Positions 1 to 7,380 are shown, counted from the first letter of the stretch. The stretch: 10,937 nucleotides of DNA from Bacteroidota bacterium (GCA_028877005.1 JAGWPI010000332.1:1-10937); one strand, 5' to 3'. Program-made: numbers and translations. Notes: a model not told the origin generated them from the sequence alone.

Positions 1-338
1 AAGATTATATGTGTAATCATACACAATGGGGTGTAGAACTATGCAAACGATTGGACTCTCCTAATTTTAAATTGCTATATGATATTTATCACATGCAAAT
101 AGATGAGGGTGATGTAATTAGAACCATACAGCAATACCATTCTTATATTGGTCACTACCATACAGGCGGTGTACCTGGCCGTCATGAAATTAATGAAACA
201 CAAGAATTATATTATCCTGCTATAATGAGGGCTATTGTAGCAACCGGTTTTACCGATTTTGTGGCCCAAGAGTTCATTCCAACAGCTAACGATAAAATTG
301 AATCATTAAAGCAAGCCATTTCAATTTGCGATGTATAA
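1..338 (+). CDS. Hydroxypyruvate isomerase-like TIM-barrel protein (5'-truncated, C-terminal part)
   Basis: The reading frame is open to the left edge (first full codon at base 3), so only about the last 111 residues are present; the first internal ATG, at base 9, is not a believable start. The fragment matches the C-terminal half of the hydroxypyruvate isomerase (Hyi) branch of the xylose-isomerase-like TIM barrels. Counting from that ATG, it has the strand-end motif LLYDIYHMQ (Asp25 as probable metal ligand), GHYHTGGVPGRHEI (His51, with the Arg/Glu typical of the branch) and AQEF (Glu88, probable metal ligand). Family members interconvert hydroxypyruvate and tartronate semialdehyde or act as related keto-sugar isomerases, usually in the cytoplasm. 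Whether this one carries a secretion signal cannot be seen. It lies 123 bp upstream of the GMC array on the same strand, so shared transcription is possible. The family call is solid; the exact substrate is not. Confidence 0.88.
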   Translation, partial: DYMCNHTQWGVELCKRLDSPNFKLLYDIYHMQIDEGDVIRTIQQYHSYIGHYHTGGVPGRHEINETQELYYPAIMRAIVATGFTDFVAQEFIPTANDKIESLKQAISICDV

Positions 339-461
339 TGTCTTGGTAAAGAATTGATAAAATTGCTGAAAAGTGTGTACAACAAAAAATATGGTAATAG
401 CTTTAATGGCAATAAAACATGAACAATATTTATTTTTTATATTATAATTTATACAATTTTT

Positions 462-2141
462 ATGGCAGAAAATTATTTTGATGCAATTGTAATTGGTTCA
501 GGTATTAGTGGCGGATGGGCTGCTAAAGAATTAACTGAAAAAGGCTTAAAAGTTTTAATGTTAGAGCGTGGGCAAAACATTGAACACATTAAAGACTATG
601 TAAACGCCAATAAAGATCCATGGGAATTTCCGCACAGAGGAAAACCTACACAACAAATGATAAAAGATCATCCCGTTTTAAAGCGCGATTATGTTTTGAA
701 CGAGTTTAATGTAGATTGGTGGGTAAATGAACAAGAATCACCTTATACAGAAATTAAACGATTCGATTGGTTTAGAGGATACCATGTAGGTGGTCGTTCA
801 TTATTGTGGGGTCGACAAAGCTACCGTTGGAGTGATTTTGATTATGAAGCTAATGCTAAAGATGGAATAGCCGTTGATTGGCCTGTTAGATATAATGAAA
901 TAGCCCCATGGTATGATTATGTTGAAAAATTTGCCGGTATCAGTGGTAATAGAGATGGTTTAGCACAACTACCCGATGGTCAGTTTATGCCGCCCATGGA
1001 AATGACTTGTGTTGAAAAAGATGTAGCAGCACGTATTAAAAATCAATATAAAGGTGCTCGCACAATGATTATAGGTCGTACTGCTAATATTACTGTTCCT
1101 CATGAAGGTAGAACCAATTGCCAATATAGAAACAAATGTTGGCTAGGATGCCCATTTGGTGCTTATTTTAGCACGCAATCTGCTACCTTACCTGCTGCGC
1201 AAAAAACAGGTAACCTAACGTTACGGCCTTGGAGTATAGTTACTAAAATATTATATGATAAAGACACTAAGAAAGCTACCGGCGTTGAAGTGTTAGATGC
1301 ACAAAACAATCAAACTTATGAATACAAGTCTAAAATTGTATTTCTAAATGCTTCTACCTTAAATAGTGCATGGGTGCTTATGAATTCTGCTACCGATATA
1401 TGGCCTGATGGGTTGGGTAGCAGTAGTGGCGAACTAGGACATAATTTAATGGATCACCATTTAGGCGTTGGCGCATCGGGCATTGTAGAAGGTTATGAAG
1501 ACAAATATATTTATGGAAGAAGAGCCAATGGTATATATATTCCTCGGTATAGAAATTTATTTGGTGATAAACGCGATTATTTAAGAGGTTTTGGTTACCA
1601 AGGTGGCGGAAGCCGCGAAGGATGGAGCCGCTCTATTCCTGAATTAAGTATTGGTGCTGCATTTAAAGAGGCTTTAACCGAACCCGGAACCTGGACTATG
1701 GGTATGGGTGGCTTTGGTGAAATTTTACCTTATCACGAAAACAAAGTAACGCTCGATAAAAATAAAAAAGATAAATGGGGTTTACCTGTACTAGCCATTG
1801 ATTGTGAATTAAAAGAGAATGAATTGAAAATGCGGAAAGATATGTTAAACGATGCCGTAGAAATGCTAGAAGCTGCAGGCGTTAAAAATGTTCAGGGGTG
1901 GGACGGCGATGGAACTCCCGGAAGAGGTATTCATGAAATGGGCACGGCTCGTATGGGGAAAGATCCTAAAACTTCTGTTTTAAATAAGTACAATCAGGTT
2001 TGGGATGCTAAAAATGTTTTTGTTACCGATGGTTCATTTATGGTATCGGCAGCTTGTGTAAATCCGTCATTATCTTATATGGCTTTTACCGCACGAGCCG
2101 CTAATTATGCTGTAGAAGAATTAAAAAAAGGAAATATTTAA
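462..2141 (+). CDS. GMC family oxidoreductase 1, FAD-dependent sugar dehydrogenase catalytic subunit
   Basis: A 559-residue flavoprotein dehydrogenase of the glucose-methanol-choline family, in the branch that pairs with gluconate 2-dehydrogenase subunit 3 proteins. The N-terminal Rossmann FAD site is GSGISGG at residues 12-18, ending in the acidic LERG at 34-37. GGRSLLWG (110-117) is the second flavin-contact segment. CX5CX3CP uses Cys220, Cys226 and Cys230 and matches the spacing of the 3Fe-4S ligands in Burkholderia-type FAD-glucose dehydrogenase. The C-terminal catalytic block has HEMGTARMG (catalytic base His491) and NPSLS (Asn534). There is no signal peptide, which fits export in complex with the Tat-signal small subunit encoded at 5739. 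The start is the ATG just before the Rossmann strand, after an A/T-rich leader without Shine-Dalgarno. By eye it closely resembles the next gene (roughly 70% of residues, not computed). It probably oxidises a sugar or glycoside hydroxyl; the substrate is unknown. Confidence 0.95.
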   Translation: MAENYFDAIVIGSGISGGWAAKELTEKGLKVLMLERGQNIEHIKDYVNANKDPWEFPHRGKPTQQMIKDHPVLKRDYVLNEFNVDWWVNEQESPYTEIKRFDWFRGYHVGGRSLLWGRQSYRWSDFDYEANAKDGIAVDWPVRYNEIAPWYDYVEKFAGISGNRDGLAQLPDGQFMPPMEMTCVEKDVAARIKNQYKGARTMIIGRTANITVPHEGRTNCQYRNKCWLGCPFGAYFSTQSATLPAAQKTGNLTLRPWSIVTKILYDKDTKKATGVEVLDAQNNQTYEYKSKIVFLNASTLNSAWVLMNSATDIWPDGLGSSSGELGHNLMDHHLGVGASGIVEGYEDKYIYGRRANGIYIPRYRNLFGDKRDYLRGFGYQGGGSREGWSRSIPELSIGAAFKEALTEPGTWTMGMGGFGEILPYHENKVTLDKNKKDKWGLPVLAIDCELKENELKMRKDMLNDAVEMLEAAGVKNVQGWDGDGTPGRGIHEMGTARMGKDPKTSVLNKYNQVWDAKNVFVTDGSFMVSAACVNPSLSYMAFTARAANYAVEELKKGNI

Positions 2142-2176
2142 TATTGATTAATTGTTTTCATTCAACTGAAATAGAT

Positions 2177-3895
2177 ATGCCCGGAAATCAACCCAATATT
2201 GCAACAAAATCAACAGAGGCAAATACTTACGATGCCATTGTGATTGGCTCTGGTATTAGCGGTGGATGGGCAGCCAAAGAGTTAACTGAAAAAGGAATGA
2301 AAACCATTATGTTGGAACGTGGTCGCAATTTTGAACATGTTAAAGATTATAAAACAGCGCAATGGAATCCATGGGATTTTCCGCATAGAGGAAAAACAAC
2401 CGAAGCACAAAGAAAAGCCTATCCCGTTATCCATCGGGGATGGGCGGCTAATGAAGCGGTTATGGATTATTGGGCTAATGAGCAAGATTGCCCCTATACA
2501 GAAATAAAACCATTTACTTGGTGGCGTTCTTATCAGCTAGGTGGTCGCTCCATTTTATGGGGGCGTCAGAGTTATCGATGGAGTGATTTTGATTTTGAAG
2601 CTAATGCTAAAGATGGTATTGCCATTGACTGGCCCATTCGTTACAAAGAAATAGCCCCATGGTATGATTATGTTGAAAAATTTGCCGGCATCAGCGGTTC
2701 ATTAGAGGGTCTGCCTCAATTGCCCGATGGACAATATCTACCTCCTATACCTTTAAACTGTGTTGAAAAAGAGGTAGCTACACGCTTAAAAAAACAATAC
2801 AACAACGAACGCCATTTATTTATAGGCAGGGTTGCCAATATTACACAACCTATTCAAAGCCGAACCAATTGCCAGTTTAGAAATCGTTGTTGGGAGGGTT
2901 GCCCCTTTGGTGGCTATTTTAGTACGCAATCATCTACTCTTCCTGCGGCCATGGCAACAGGAAAACTAACGGTACGTCCTTTTAGTATTGTAACCCGTAT
3001 ACTTTACGATAAAAATACACAAAAAGCTACCGGTGTAGAAGTATTAGATGCTGAAAATAATCAAACCTACATCTATCATGCAAAAATTGTTTTTATCAAT
3101 GCATCTGCCTTAAATTCTGCTTGGATTTTAATGAATTCTGCTACAGATATATGGCCCGATGGATTAGGTAGCAGTAGTGGTGAATTGGGCCATAATATCA
3201 TGGACCATCATTACAATTGTGGCGCCTCAGGTATAATGCCCGGTTTTGAATCTACTTATTATGATGGAGGCAGAAGGCCAACCGGTTTTTATATTCCAAG
3301 GTTTGCTAATTTGTTTTCTGATAAGCGAAATTACTTGCGCGGCTTTGGCTACCAAGGCAGTGCCAGCCGTGAAGGTTGGAGCAGAGAAGTAGCCGAATTA
3401 AATATTGGTGCTGCATTTAAAGAGGCTTTAACAGAACCAGGTACATGGACAATTGGCGCTACTGCTTTTGGCGAAATTTTACCATATCACGACAATAAAA
3501 TAACACTTGATTCTAACAAGAAAGATAAATGGGGCTTACCTATTTTGGCAATGGATGCAGAAATAAAAGACAATGAAAAGGATATGCGTAGAGATATGGT
3601 TCGCGAAATGGCCGAGATGTTAACTGCCGTTGGTGCAACTCATGTTAGTACTTGGGATAATGGACATGCCATGGGTCATGGTATTCATGAAATGGGTACT
3701 GCCCGCATGGGGAATGATCCAAAATCTGCTGTGTTAAACAAATACAATCAAGTTTGGGATGCCAAAAATGTATTTGTAACTGACGGCTCATTTATGGTGT
3801 CTTCGGCTTGTGTTAATCCATCATTAACTTATATGGCTTTTACAGCAAGAGCTGTAGATCATGCAGTAAATGAATTGAAAAAGAAAAATATTTAA
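2177..3895 (+). CDS. GMC family oxidoreductase 2, FAD-dependent sugar dehydrogenase catalytic subunit
   Basis: Second paralogue of the array, 572 residues from the ATG at 2177. The open frame extends back to a TTG at 2144, only 2 bp after the previous stop, but the extra 11 residues resemble nothing in the paralogue, so the ATG is preferred. From that ATG, the FAD site GSGISGG is at 24-30, GGRSILWG at 122-129, the CX5CX3CP iron-sulphur-type motif uses Cys232, Cys238 and Cys242, and the catalytic pair is His504 (HEMGTARMG) and Asn547 (NPSLT). A polar leader of about 17 residues precedes the Rossmann fold; it is not hydrophobic and not a signal peptide. The gene sits 35 bp after GMC 1, so the two are almost certainly co-transcribed. 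Segments of DNA are identical between the two copies (for example 897-937 and 2648-2688), consistent with a relatively recent duplication or gene conversion. Function is inferred to match GMC 1 with altered substrate preference. Confidence 0.94.
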   Translation: MPGNQPNIATKSTEANTYDAIVIGSGISGGWAAKELTEKGMKTIMLERGRNFEHVKDYKTAQWNPWDFPHRGKTTEAQRKAYPVIHRGWAANEAVMDYWANEQDCPYTEIKPFTWWRSYQLGGRSILWGRQSYRWSDFDFEANAKDGIAIDWPIRYKEIAPWYDYVEKFAGISGSLEGLPQLPDGQYLPPIPLNCVEKEVATRLKKQYNNERHLFIGRVANITQPIQSRTNCQFRNRCWEGCPFGGYFSTQSSTLPAAMATGKLTVRPFSIVTRILYDKNTQKATGVEVLDAENNQTYIYHAKIVFINASALNSAWILMNSATDIWPDGLGSSSGELGHNIMDHHYNCGASGIMPGFESTYYDGGRRPTGFYIPRFANLFSDKRNYLRGFGYQGSASREGWSREVAELNIGAAFKEALTEPGTWTIGATAFGEILPYHDNKITLDSNKKDKWGLPILAMDAEIKDNEKDMRRDMVREMAEMLTAVGATHVSTWDNGHAMGHGIHEMGTARMGNDPKSAVLNKYNQVWDAKNVFVTDGSFMVSSACVNPSLTYMAFTARAVDHAVNELKKKNI

Positions 3896-3995
3896 ATTAA
3901 AATGCGATGATAGCTGAATAGTGATTAGAAAGTACAAGTGAGTGACACAACCGGTGTTGCACAAAGCAGCGAAAGCTGATAACAAAATAAAAATT

Positions 3996-5717
3996 ATGCC
4001 TCAGGATACAAAAAATATACATGTAAACACAATCGGTAAGTCTAGTCATACTTATGATGCCATTGTTATTGGCTCTGGAATTAGTGGTGGATGGGCCGCG
4101 AAAGAATTAACCGAAAAAGGGCTAAAAACACTTTTATTGGAAAGGGGAAAAGAAGTGGTACACATTAAAGATTATCCAACTGCTACATTAAATCCATGGG
4201 ATTTTCCGCATCGGGGCAAAATGCCATTAAATGTTATCACTGAAAACCCGGTGGTTGCACGCTGCTATGCTTTTGGTGAGGCTTCGCAACATTTTTTTGT
4301 GAAAGATACAGAACACCCTTATGTACAAGAAAAACCTTTTGATTGGATTAGAGGATATCAGGTAGGCGGTAAAAGTTTATTATGGGCTCGACAAACACAG
4401 CGGTGGAGTCGGTTTGATTTTGAAGGTCCTGAACGTGATGGGTTTGCCATACCTTGGCCTTTCACTTATGATGAAATTGCACCTTGGTATTCGCATGTTG
4501 AAAAATTTGCAGGTATTAGTGGTAATAAAGATGGCTTAGAAACACTACCGGATGGAGAATTTTTACCTCCATGGGATTTGAATTGTGTGGAGAAAACTAT
4601 TCAGCAGCGCATAATGCAACATTATAAAAATCGTTTTGTTGTGCAAGGCCGATGCGCACATTTAACTAAGCCGGCCCCTATTCATATAGAACAAGGTCGT
4701 GCGCAATGCCAAGCCCGTAGTTTGTGTGAAAGGGGTTGTCCATTTGGAGGGTATTTTAGTTCAAATGCCAGTACAATACCCTGGGCACAAAAAACAGGTA
4801 ATCTTACGTTAGTGCCCGAAAGTGTTGTTCATTCTATTATTTATGATGAAAAATTACAGAAAGCCACCGGCGTTAGAGTAATAAATGCTATTACAAAAGA
4901 AGCAACAGAATATTATGCCAAAATTATTTTTGTAAATGCTTCTACCATTAATACTAACTTAATACTACTTAATTCCATCTCTAATCGTTTTCCAAATGGT
5001 TTAGGTAATGATAGTGGTTTTTTGGGTAAATTTATTGCCTTTCATAATTACCGGGGGCATATTAGTGCTGCATTTGATGGGCCAATGGATAAATACTATT
5101 ATGGAAGAAGACCCACTCAAGCTATGATGCCTAATTTTAGAAATGTGTATCAGCAAGAAACAGATTTTTTAAGAGGATATATGGTACACTATAGTGCCGG
5201 AAGAGGGAGAGCATCTGCCGAAGGCATTGGGGCCAATTACAAAGCGGCCATTACTGAAGCAGGTAACTGGTATGTTAGTATGATGATGCAAGGAGAAACT
5301 ATTCCCAAAGAAACCAATCATGTGCGTTTAAGTACTACAGAGAAAGATGAATGGGGTATTCCACAATTAATTACTTCTGTAGATTATGATGAAAATGATG
5401 AGAAATTGTTAAAAGACTTTTTAGCACAAGGAAGTGAGATGTTGGCAGCAGCAGGTTGTACCAACATACAAACACACGATAGTAAACAAGCACCAGGTTT
5501 AGATATTCATGAAATGGGTGGTGTAAGAATGGGGAAAGATCCTTCAAAGGCTTTATTAAATGAATGGAACCAGATGCACCATTGTAAAAATGTTTTTGTA
5601 ACGGATGGTGCTTGTATGGTAAGTACCAGTACACAAAATCCGTCATTAACTTATATGGCAATTACCGCAAGAGCTGCTAATTATGCAGTTGAGCAATTGA
5701 AAAAAAACAATATTTAA
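3996..5717 (+). CDS. GMC family oxidoreductase 3, divergent paralogue
   Basis: Third and most divergent GMC paralogue, 573 residues from the ATG at 3996. That start follows an A-rich leader and gives an N-terminus (MPQDTKN) resembling that of GMC 2. A GTG at 3942 would add 18 residues and cannot be excluded. From the ATG, the FAD motif GSGISGG is at 26-32, the CX5CX3CP motif uses Cys238, Cys244 and Cys248, and the catalytic pair is His505 and Asn548. It differs from the other two at positions near the flavin and active site: GGKSLLWARQ instead of GGRSLLWGRQ, HEMGGVRMG instead of HEMGTARMG, and GPERDGFAIPWP instead of ANAKDGIAVDWP. These changes suggest another substrate or regiochemistry. There is no signal peptide. 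It ends 21 bp before the small-subunit gene, so the two are probably translated from one mRNA. The family call is firm; the substrate is unknown. Confidence 0.93.
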   Translation: MPQDTKNIHVNTIGKSSHTYDAIVIGSGISGGWAAKELTEKGLKTLLLERGKEVVHIKDYPTATLNPWDFPHRGKMPLNVITENPVVARCYAFGEASQHFFVKDTEHPYVQEKPFDWIRGYQVGGKSLLWARQTQRWSRFDFEGPERDGFAIPWPFTYDEIAPWYSHVEKFAGISGNKDGLETLPDGEFLPPWDLNCVEKTIQQRIMQHYKNRFVVQGRCAHLTKPAPIHIEQGRAQCQARSLCERGCPFGGYFSSNASTIPWAQKTGNLTLVPESVVHSIIYDEKLQKATGVRVINAITKEATEYYAKIIFVNASTINTNLILLNSISNRFPNGLGNDSGFLGKFIAFHNYRGHISAAFDGPMDKYYYGRRPTQAMMPNFRNVYQQETDFLRGYMVHYSAGRGRASAEGIGANYKAAITEAGNWYVSMMMQGETIPKETNHVRLSTTEKDEWGIPQLITSVDYDENDEKLLKDFLAQGSEMLAAAGCTNIQTHDSKQAPGLDIHEMGGVRMGKDPSKALLNEWNQMHHCKNVFVTDGACMVSTSTQNPSLTYMAITARAANYAVEQLKKNNI

Positions 5718-5738
5718 TTATATATTAAAATACAAACT

Positions 5739-6356
5739 ATGGATAGAAGAGAACTTTTAAAAATGGTTGCACTAGCTACAGGTGGTGTAATGATTGGTGG
5801 CGAGTTTTTACTCAGCGGTTGTAAAAATGAAAAATCGGGTGTGGTTGCATTTAAGCCCGACGATATTGCTTTTTTAGATGAAGTAGGTGAAACTATTATA
5901 CCAACTACCTCTTCACCTGGTGCGAAAGCTGCTGGTATTGGTAACTTTATGAAAGTTATGGTAACGGATTGTTATACCGAGCCAGATCAAAAAGCTTTTA
6001 TGGAAGGTATAAACCAATTGAATGAAGCTTGTAAAAAAGAAAATGGTATAGACTTTATGCAAGCAACGCCCCAACAACGCACCGCTTTGTTAGAAAAAAT
6101 AGATGCTGAGGCCAAGGCTTTTCAAAAGGAAAAAAATGAGAAAGAGGCTAAGCTTAAAGAAGAAGCTACTAAAGAACGTAATAAAAACATAGCCATGTTG
6201 CCGAATCATTATTTTACTATGATGAAGCAGCTTACACTATTTGGATATTTTACTTCAAAACCCGGAGCCACAGAAGCTTTGCGCTATGTAGCTGTGCCCG
6301 GGCATTATGATGGGTGTACGCCTTATAAAAAAGGTGACAAAGCTTGGGCAACTTAG
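5739..6356 (+). CDS. Gluconate 2-dehydrogenase subunit 3 family protein, Tat-exported lipoprotein small subunit
   Basis: A 205-residue small (gamma-type) subunit of a membrane-bound GMC dehydrogenase. The N-terminus has a twin-arginine motif (DRRELLKM, Arg3-Arg4), a hydrophobic stretch and then a lipobox LSGC with Cys28, so it reads as a Tat-dependent lipoprotein. After cleavage, residues 40-55 (DDIAFLDEVGETIIPT) and GYFTSKPGATEALRYV-x-VPG-x-YDGC near the C-terminus are hallmarks of the family (Pfam gluconate_2-dh3). Residues about 120-150 form a highly charged Lys/Glu-rich helix. In characterised FAD-glucose dehydrogenases this subunit binds the signal-less catalytic subunit and carries it through the Tat system. 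Here one small-subunit gene follows three catalytic genes, implying it serves all of them. The lipid anchor would hold the complex on the periplasmic face of a membrane. The start follows an A/T leader without Shine-Dalgarno. Confidence 0.92.
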   Translation: MDRRELLKMVALATGGVMIGGEFLLSGCKNEKSGVVAFKPDDIAFLDEVGETIIPTTSSPGAKAAGIGNFMKVMVTDCYTEPDQKAFMEGINQLNEACKKENGIDFMQATPQQRTALLEKIDAEAKAFQKEKNEKEAKLKEEATKERNKNIAMLPNHYFTMMKQLTLFGYFTSKPGATEALRYVAVPGHYDGCTPYKKGDKAWAT

Positions 6357-6407
6357 TATTTATTTATCTTTTATAAACCTACAATTTTTACACTTAAAAT
6401 TATTTAT

Positions 6408-7292
6408 ATGTCAACCAATCGTCGAAATTTTTTAAAAATGGGTGGTTTGTCTGCTTTAGCTTTTGCAGCGCCGGTTAAAAAAATGGCTACTAATATTCTT
6501 ACCGATGTTACCAATCATACTCAAGGCGACCTTTCTAAATTTGGCTTGCAATTATGGACGGTAAAAGAAGACATGGCAAAAAATCCTAAAGAAACACTGA
6601 AAGCAGTTGCTTCTTATGGCTACAAACAATTAGAAAGTTTTGAAGGTAAGATGGGTATGTTTTGGGGAATGACTAATAAGGAATTTAAAAAGTATTGTGA
6701 TGGTATTGGTACAAAAATCATCTCATCGCATTGCGATATAAATACCAATTTTGAACGAAAAGCAGCTGAAGCAGCTGAGATTGGAATGAATTATTTAATT
6801 TGTCCATATAAAGGTCCGCAAAAAGATATTGATGCCTTTAAAAAAATTGCAGATCAATTTAATCAGTGCGGGGAAATTTGTAAAAAGAACGGTATACGGT
6901 TTGCGTACCACAATCACGATTATTCATTTAAACCAATTGATGGCCAGGTACCTCAGGTAGTAATGATGAACGCAACTGACCCTAATTTGGTTGATTTTGA
7001 AATGGATATTTATTGGGTTGTAGCAGCAGGAGAGAATCCGCAGGAATGGCTAAAAAAATACAGTCATCGTTTTCGTTTGTGCCATGTAAAAGATTTAGCC
7101 AGAACCGCTAATGGAGGGCATGAATCTTGCATTTTGGGTAAGGGCACCATTAATTATCCTGAAATTTTAAAAACAGCCAAAGCCAATGGTATGGAATATT
7201 ATATTGTTGAGCAAGAAGCATTTACCGGAACTACTCCTTTATTAAGTGCCAAAGCCGATGCTGCTTATATGAAAGCATTTAAATTTGCTTAA
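6408..7292 (+). CDS. Tat-exported sugar phosphate isomerase/epimerase-type TIM-barrel protein
   Basis: A 294-residue protein of the xylose-isomerase-like TIM-barrel superfamily (AP endonuclease 2 / IolE-type). The N-terminus is a textbook Tat signal: NRRNFLKMGG (Arg5-Arg6), then a hydrophobic Ala-rich stretch to about residue 21, giving a mature protein of about 270 residues in the periplasm. The barrel shows FGLQLWTVK (about 45-53), LESF (Glu76), AYHNHDYSF (His168, His170), DFEMDIYWV (Asp200), CHVKDL (His226) and VEQEAF (Glu268/Glu270). These are the usual divalent-metal and substrate positions of the family. A phosphosugar is unlikely as periplasmic substrate. Some relatives act on 3-keto sugars or 3-keto-glycosides by enolisation or elimination, so this enzyme may process products of the upstream dehydrogenases (inference). 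It lies 51 bp after the small-subunit gene and is the last gene before the terminator at 7314. Fold and export are confident; the reaction is not. Confidence 0.88.
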   Translation: MSTNRRNFLKMGGLSALAFAAPVKKMATNILTDVTNHTQGDLSKFGLQLWTVKEDMAKNPKETLKAVASYGYKQLESFEGKMGMFWGMTNKEFKKYCDGIGTKIISSHCDINTNFERKAAEAAEIGMNYLICPYKGPQKDIDAFKKIADQFNQCGEICKKNGIRFAYHNHDYSFKPIDGQVPQVVMMNATDPNLVDFEMDIYWVVAAGENPQEWLKKYSHRFRLCHVKDLARTANGGHESCILGKGTINYPEILKTAKANGMEYYIVEQEAFTGTTPLLSAKADAAYMKAFKFA

Positions 7293-7313
7293 TAGTTGTA
7301 TTTTATTTAATAT

Positions 7314-7351
7314 ATAGCGATGAATAGGTTGGCTTATTCATCGCTATTTTT
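7314..7351 (+). terminator. Rho-independent terminator of the GMC / isomerase operon
   Basis: The arms 7314-7328 and 7333-7347 form a 15-bp stem (13 perfect pairs, then one G-T and one G-C) closed by a 4-nt TTGG loop, followed by a T-run at 7347-7351. It starts about 20 bp after the isomerase stop. The opposite strand has no clean T-run, so it mainly serves the plus-strand operon, although it also lies downstream of the convergent exosortase gene. Confidence 0.9.
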
Positions 7352-7380
7352 ATGGAAAGTATTACATGGTAAGTGCTGGC

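Larger units (their letters stand above)
462..5717 (+). repeat. Tandem array of three paralogous GMC oxidoreductase genes
   Basis: Three same-strand GMC genes of near-equal length (559, 572 and 573 codons) lie head to tail. Copies 1 and 2 share long DNA-identical blocks, such as a 41-bp match (897-937 with 2648-2688) and a 30-bp match (1649-1678 with 3403-3432). Copy 3 aligns at protein level but lacks these blocks. All three end in the same C-terminal pattern, ELKK or QLKK followed by two variable or Asn residues and Ile. The pattern suggests an older split giving copy 3, then a later duplication or ongoing conversion between copies 1 and 2. Confidence 0.85.

Noticed and set aside
212..412. 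Minus-strand ORF of 66 codons opposite the Hyi-like gene
   Set aside because: Overlaps the end of a clear family match in antisense, and its translation shows no recognisable domain.
2282..2507. Short ORFs on both strands inside GMC copy 2
   Set aside because: Lie wholly within a well-supported gene in other frames; the translations are low-complexity shadows.
5371..5661. Minus-strand 96-codon ORF at the end of GMC copy 3
   Set aside because: Antisense to the conserved catalytic block of a real gene; no leader and no domain.
6763..6780. Short 9-bp direct repeat (gcagctga type) in the TIM-barrel gene
   Set aside because: Only two units, encoding a simple Ala-Ala-Glu helix repeat; no sign of a wider repeat or recoding.
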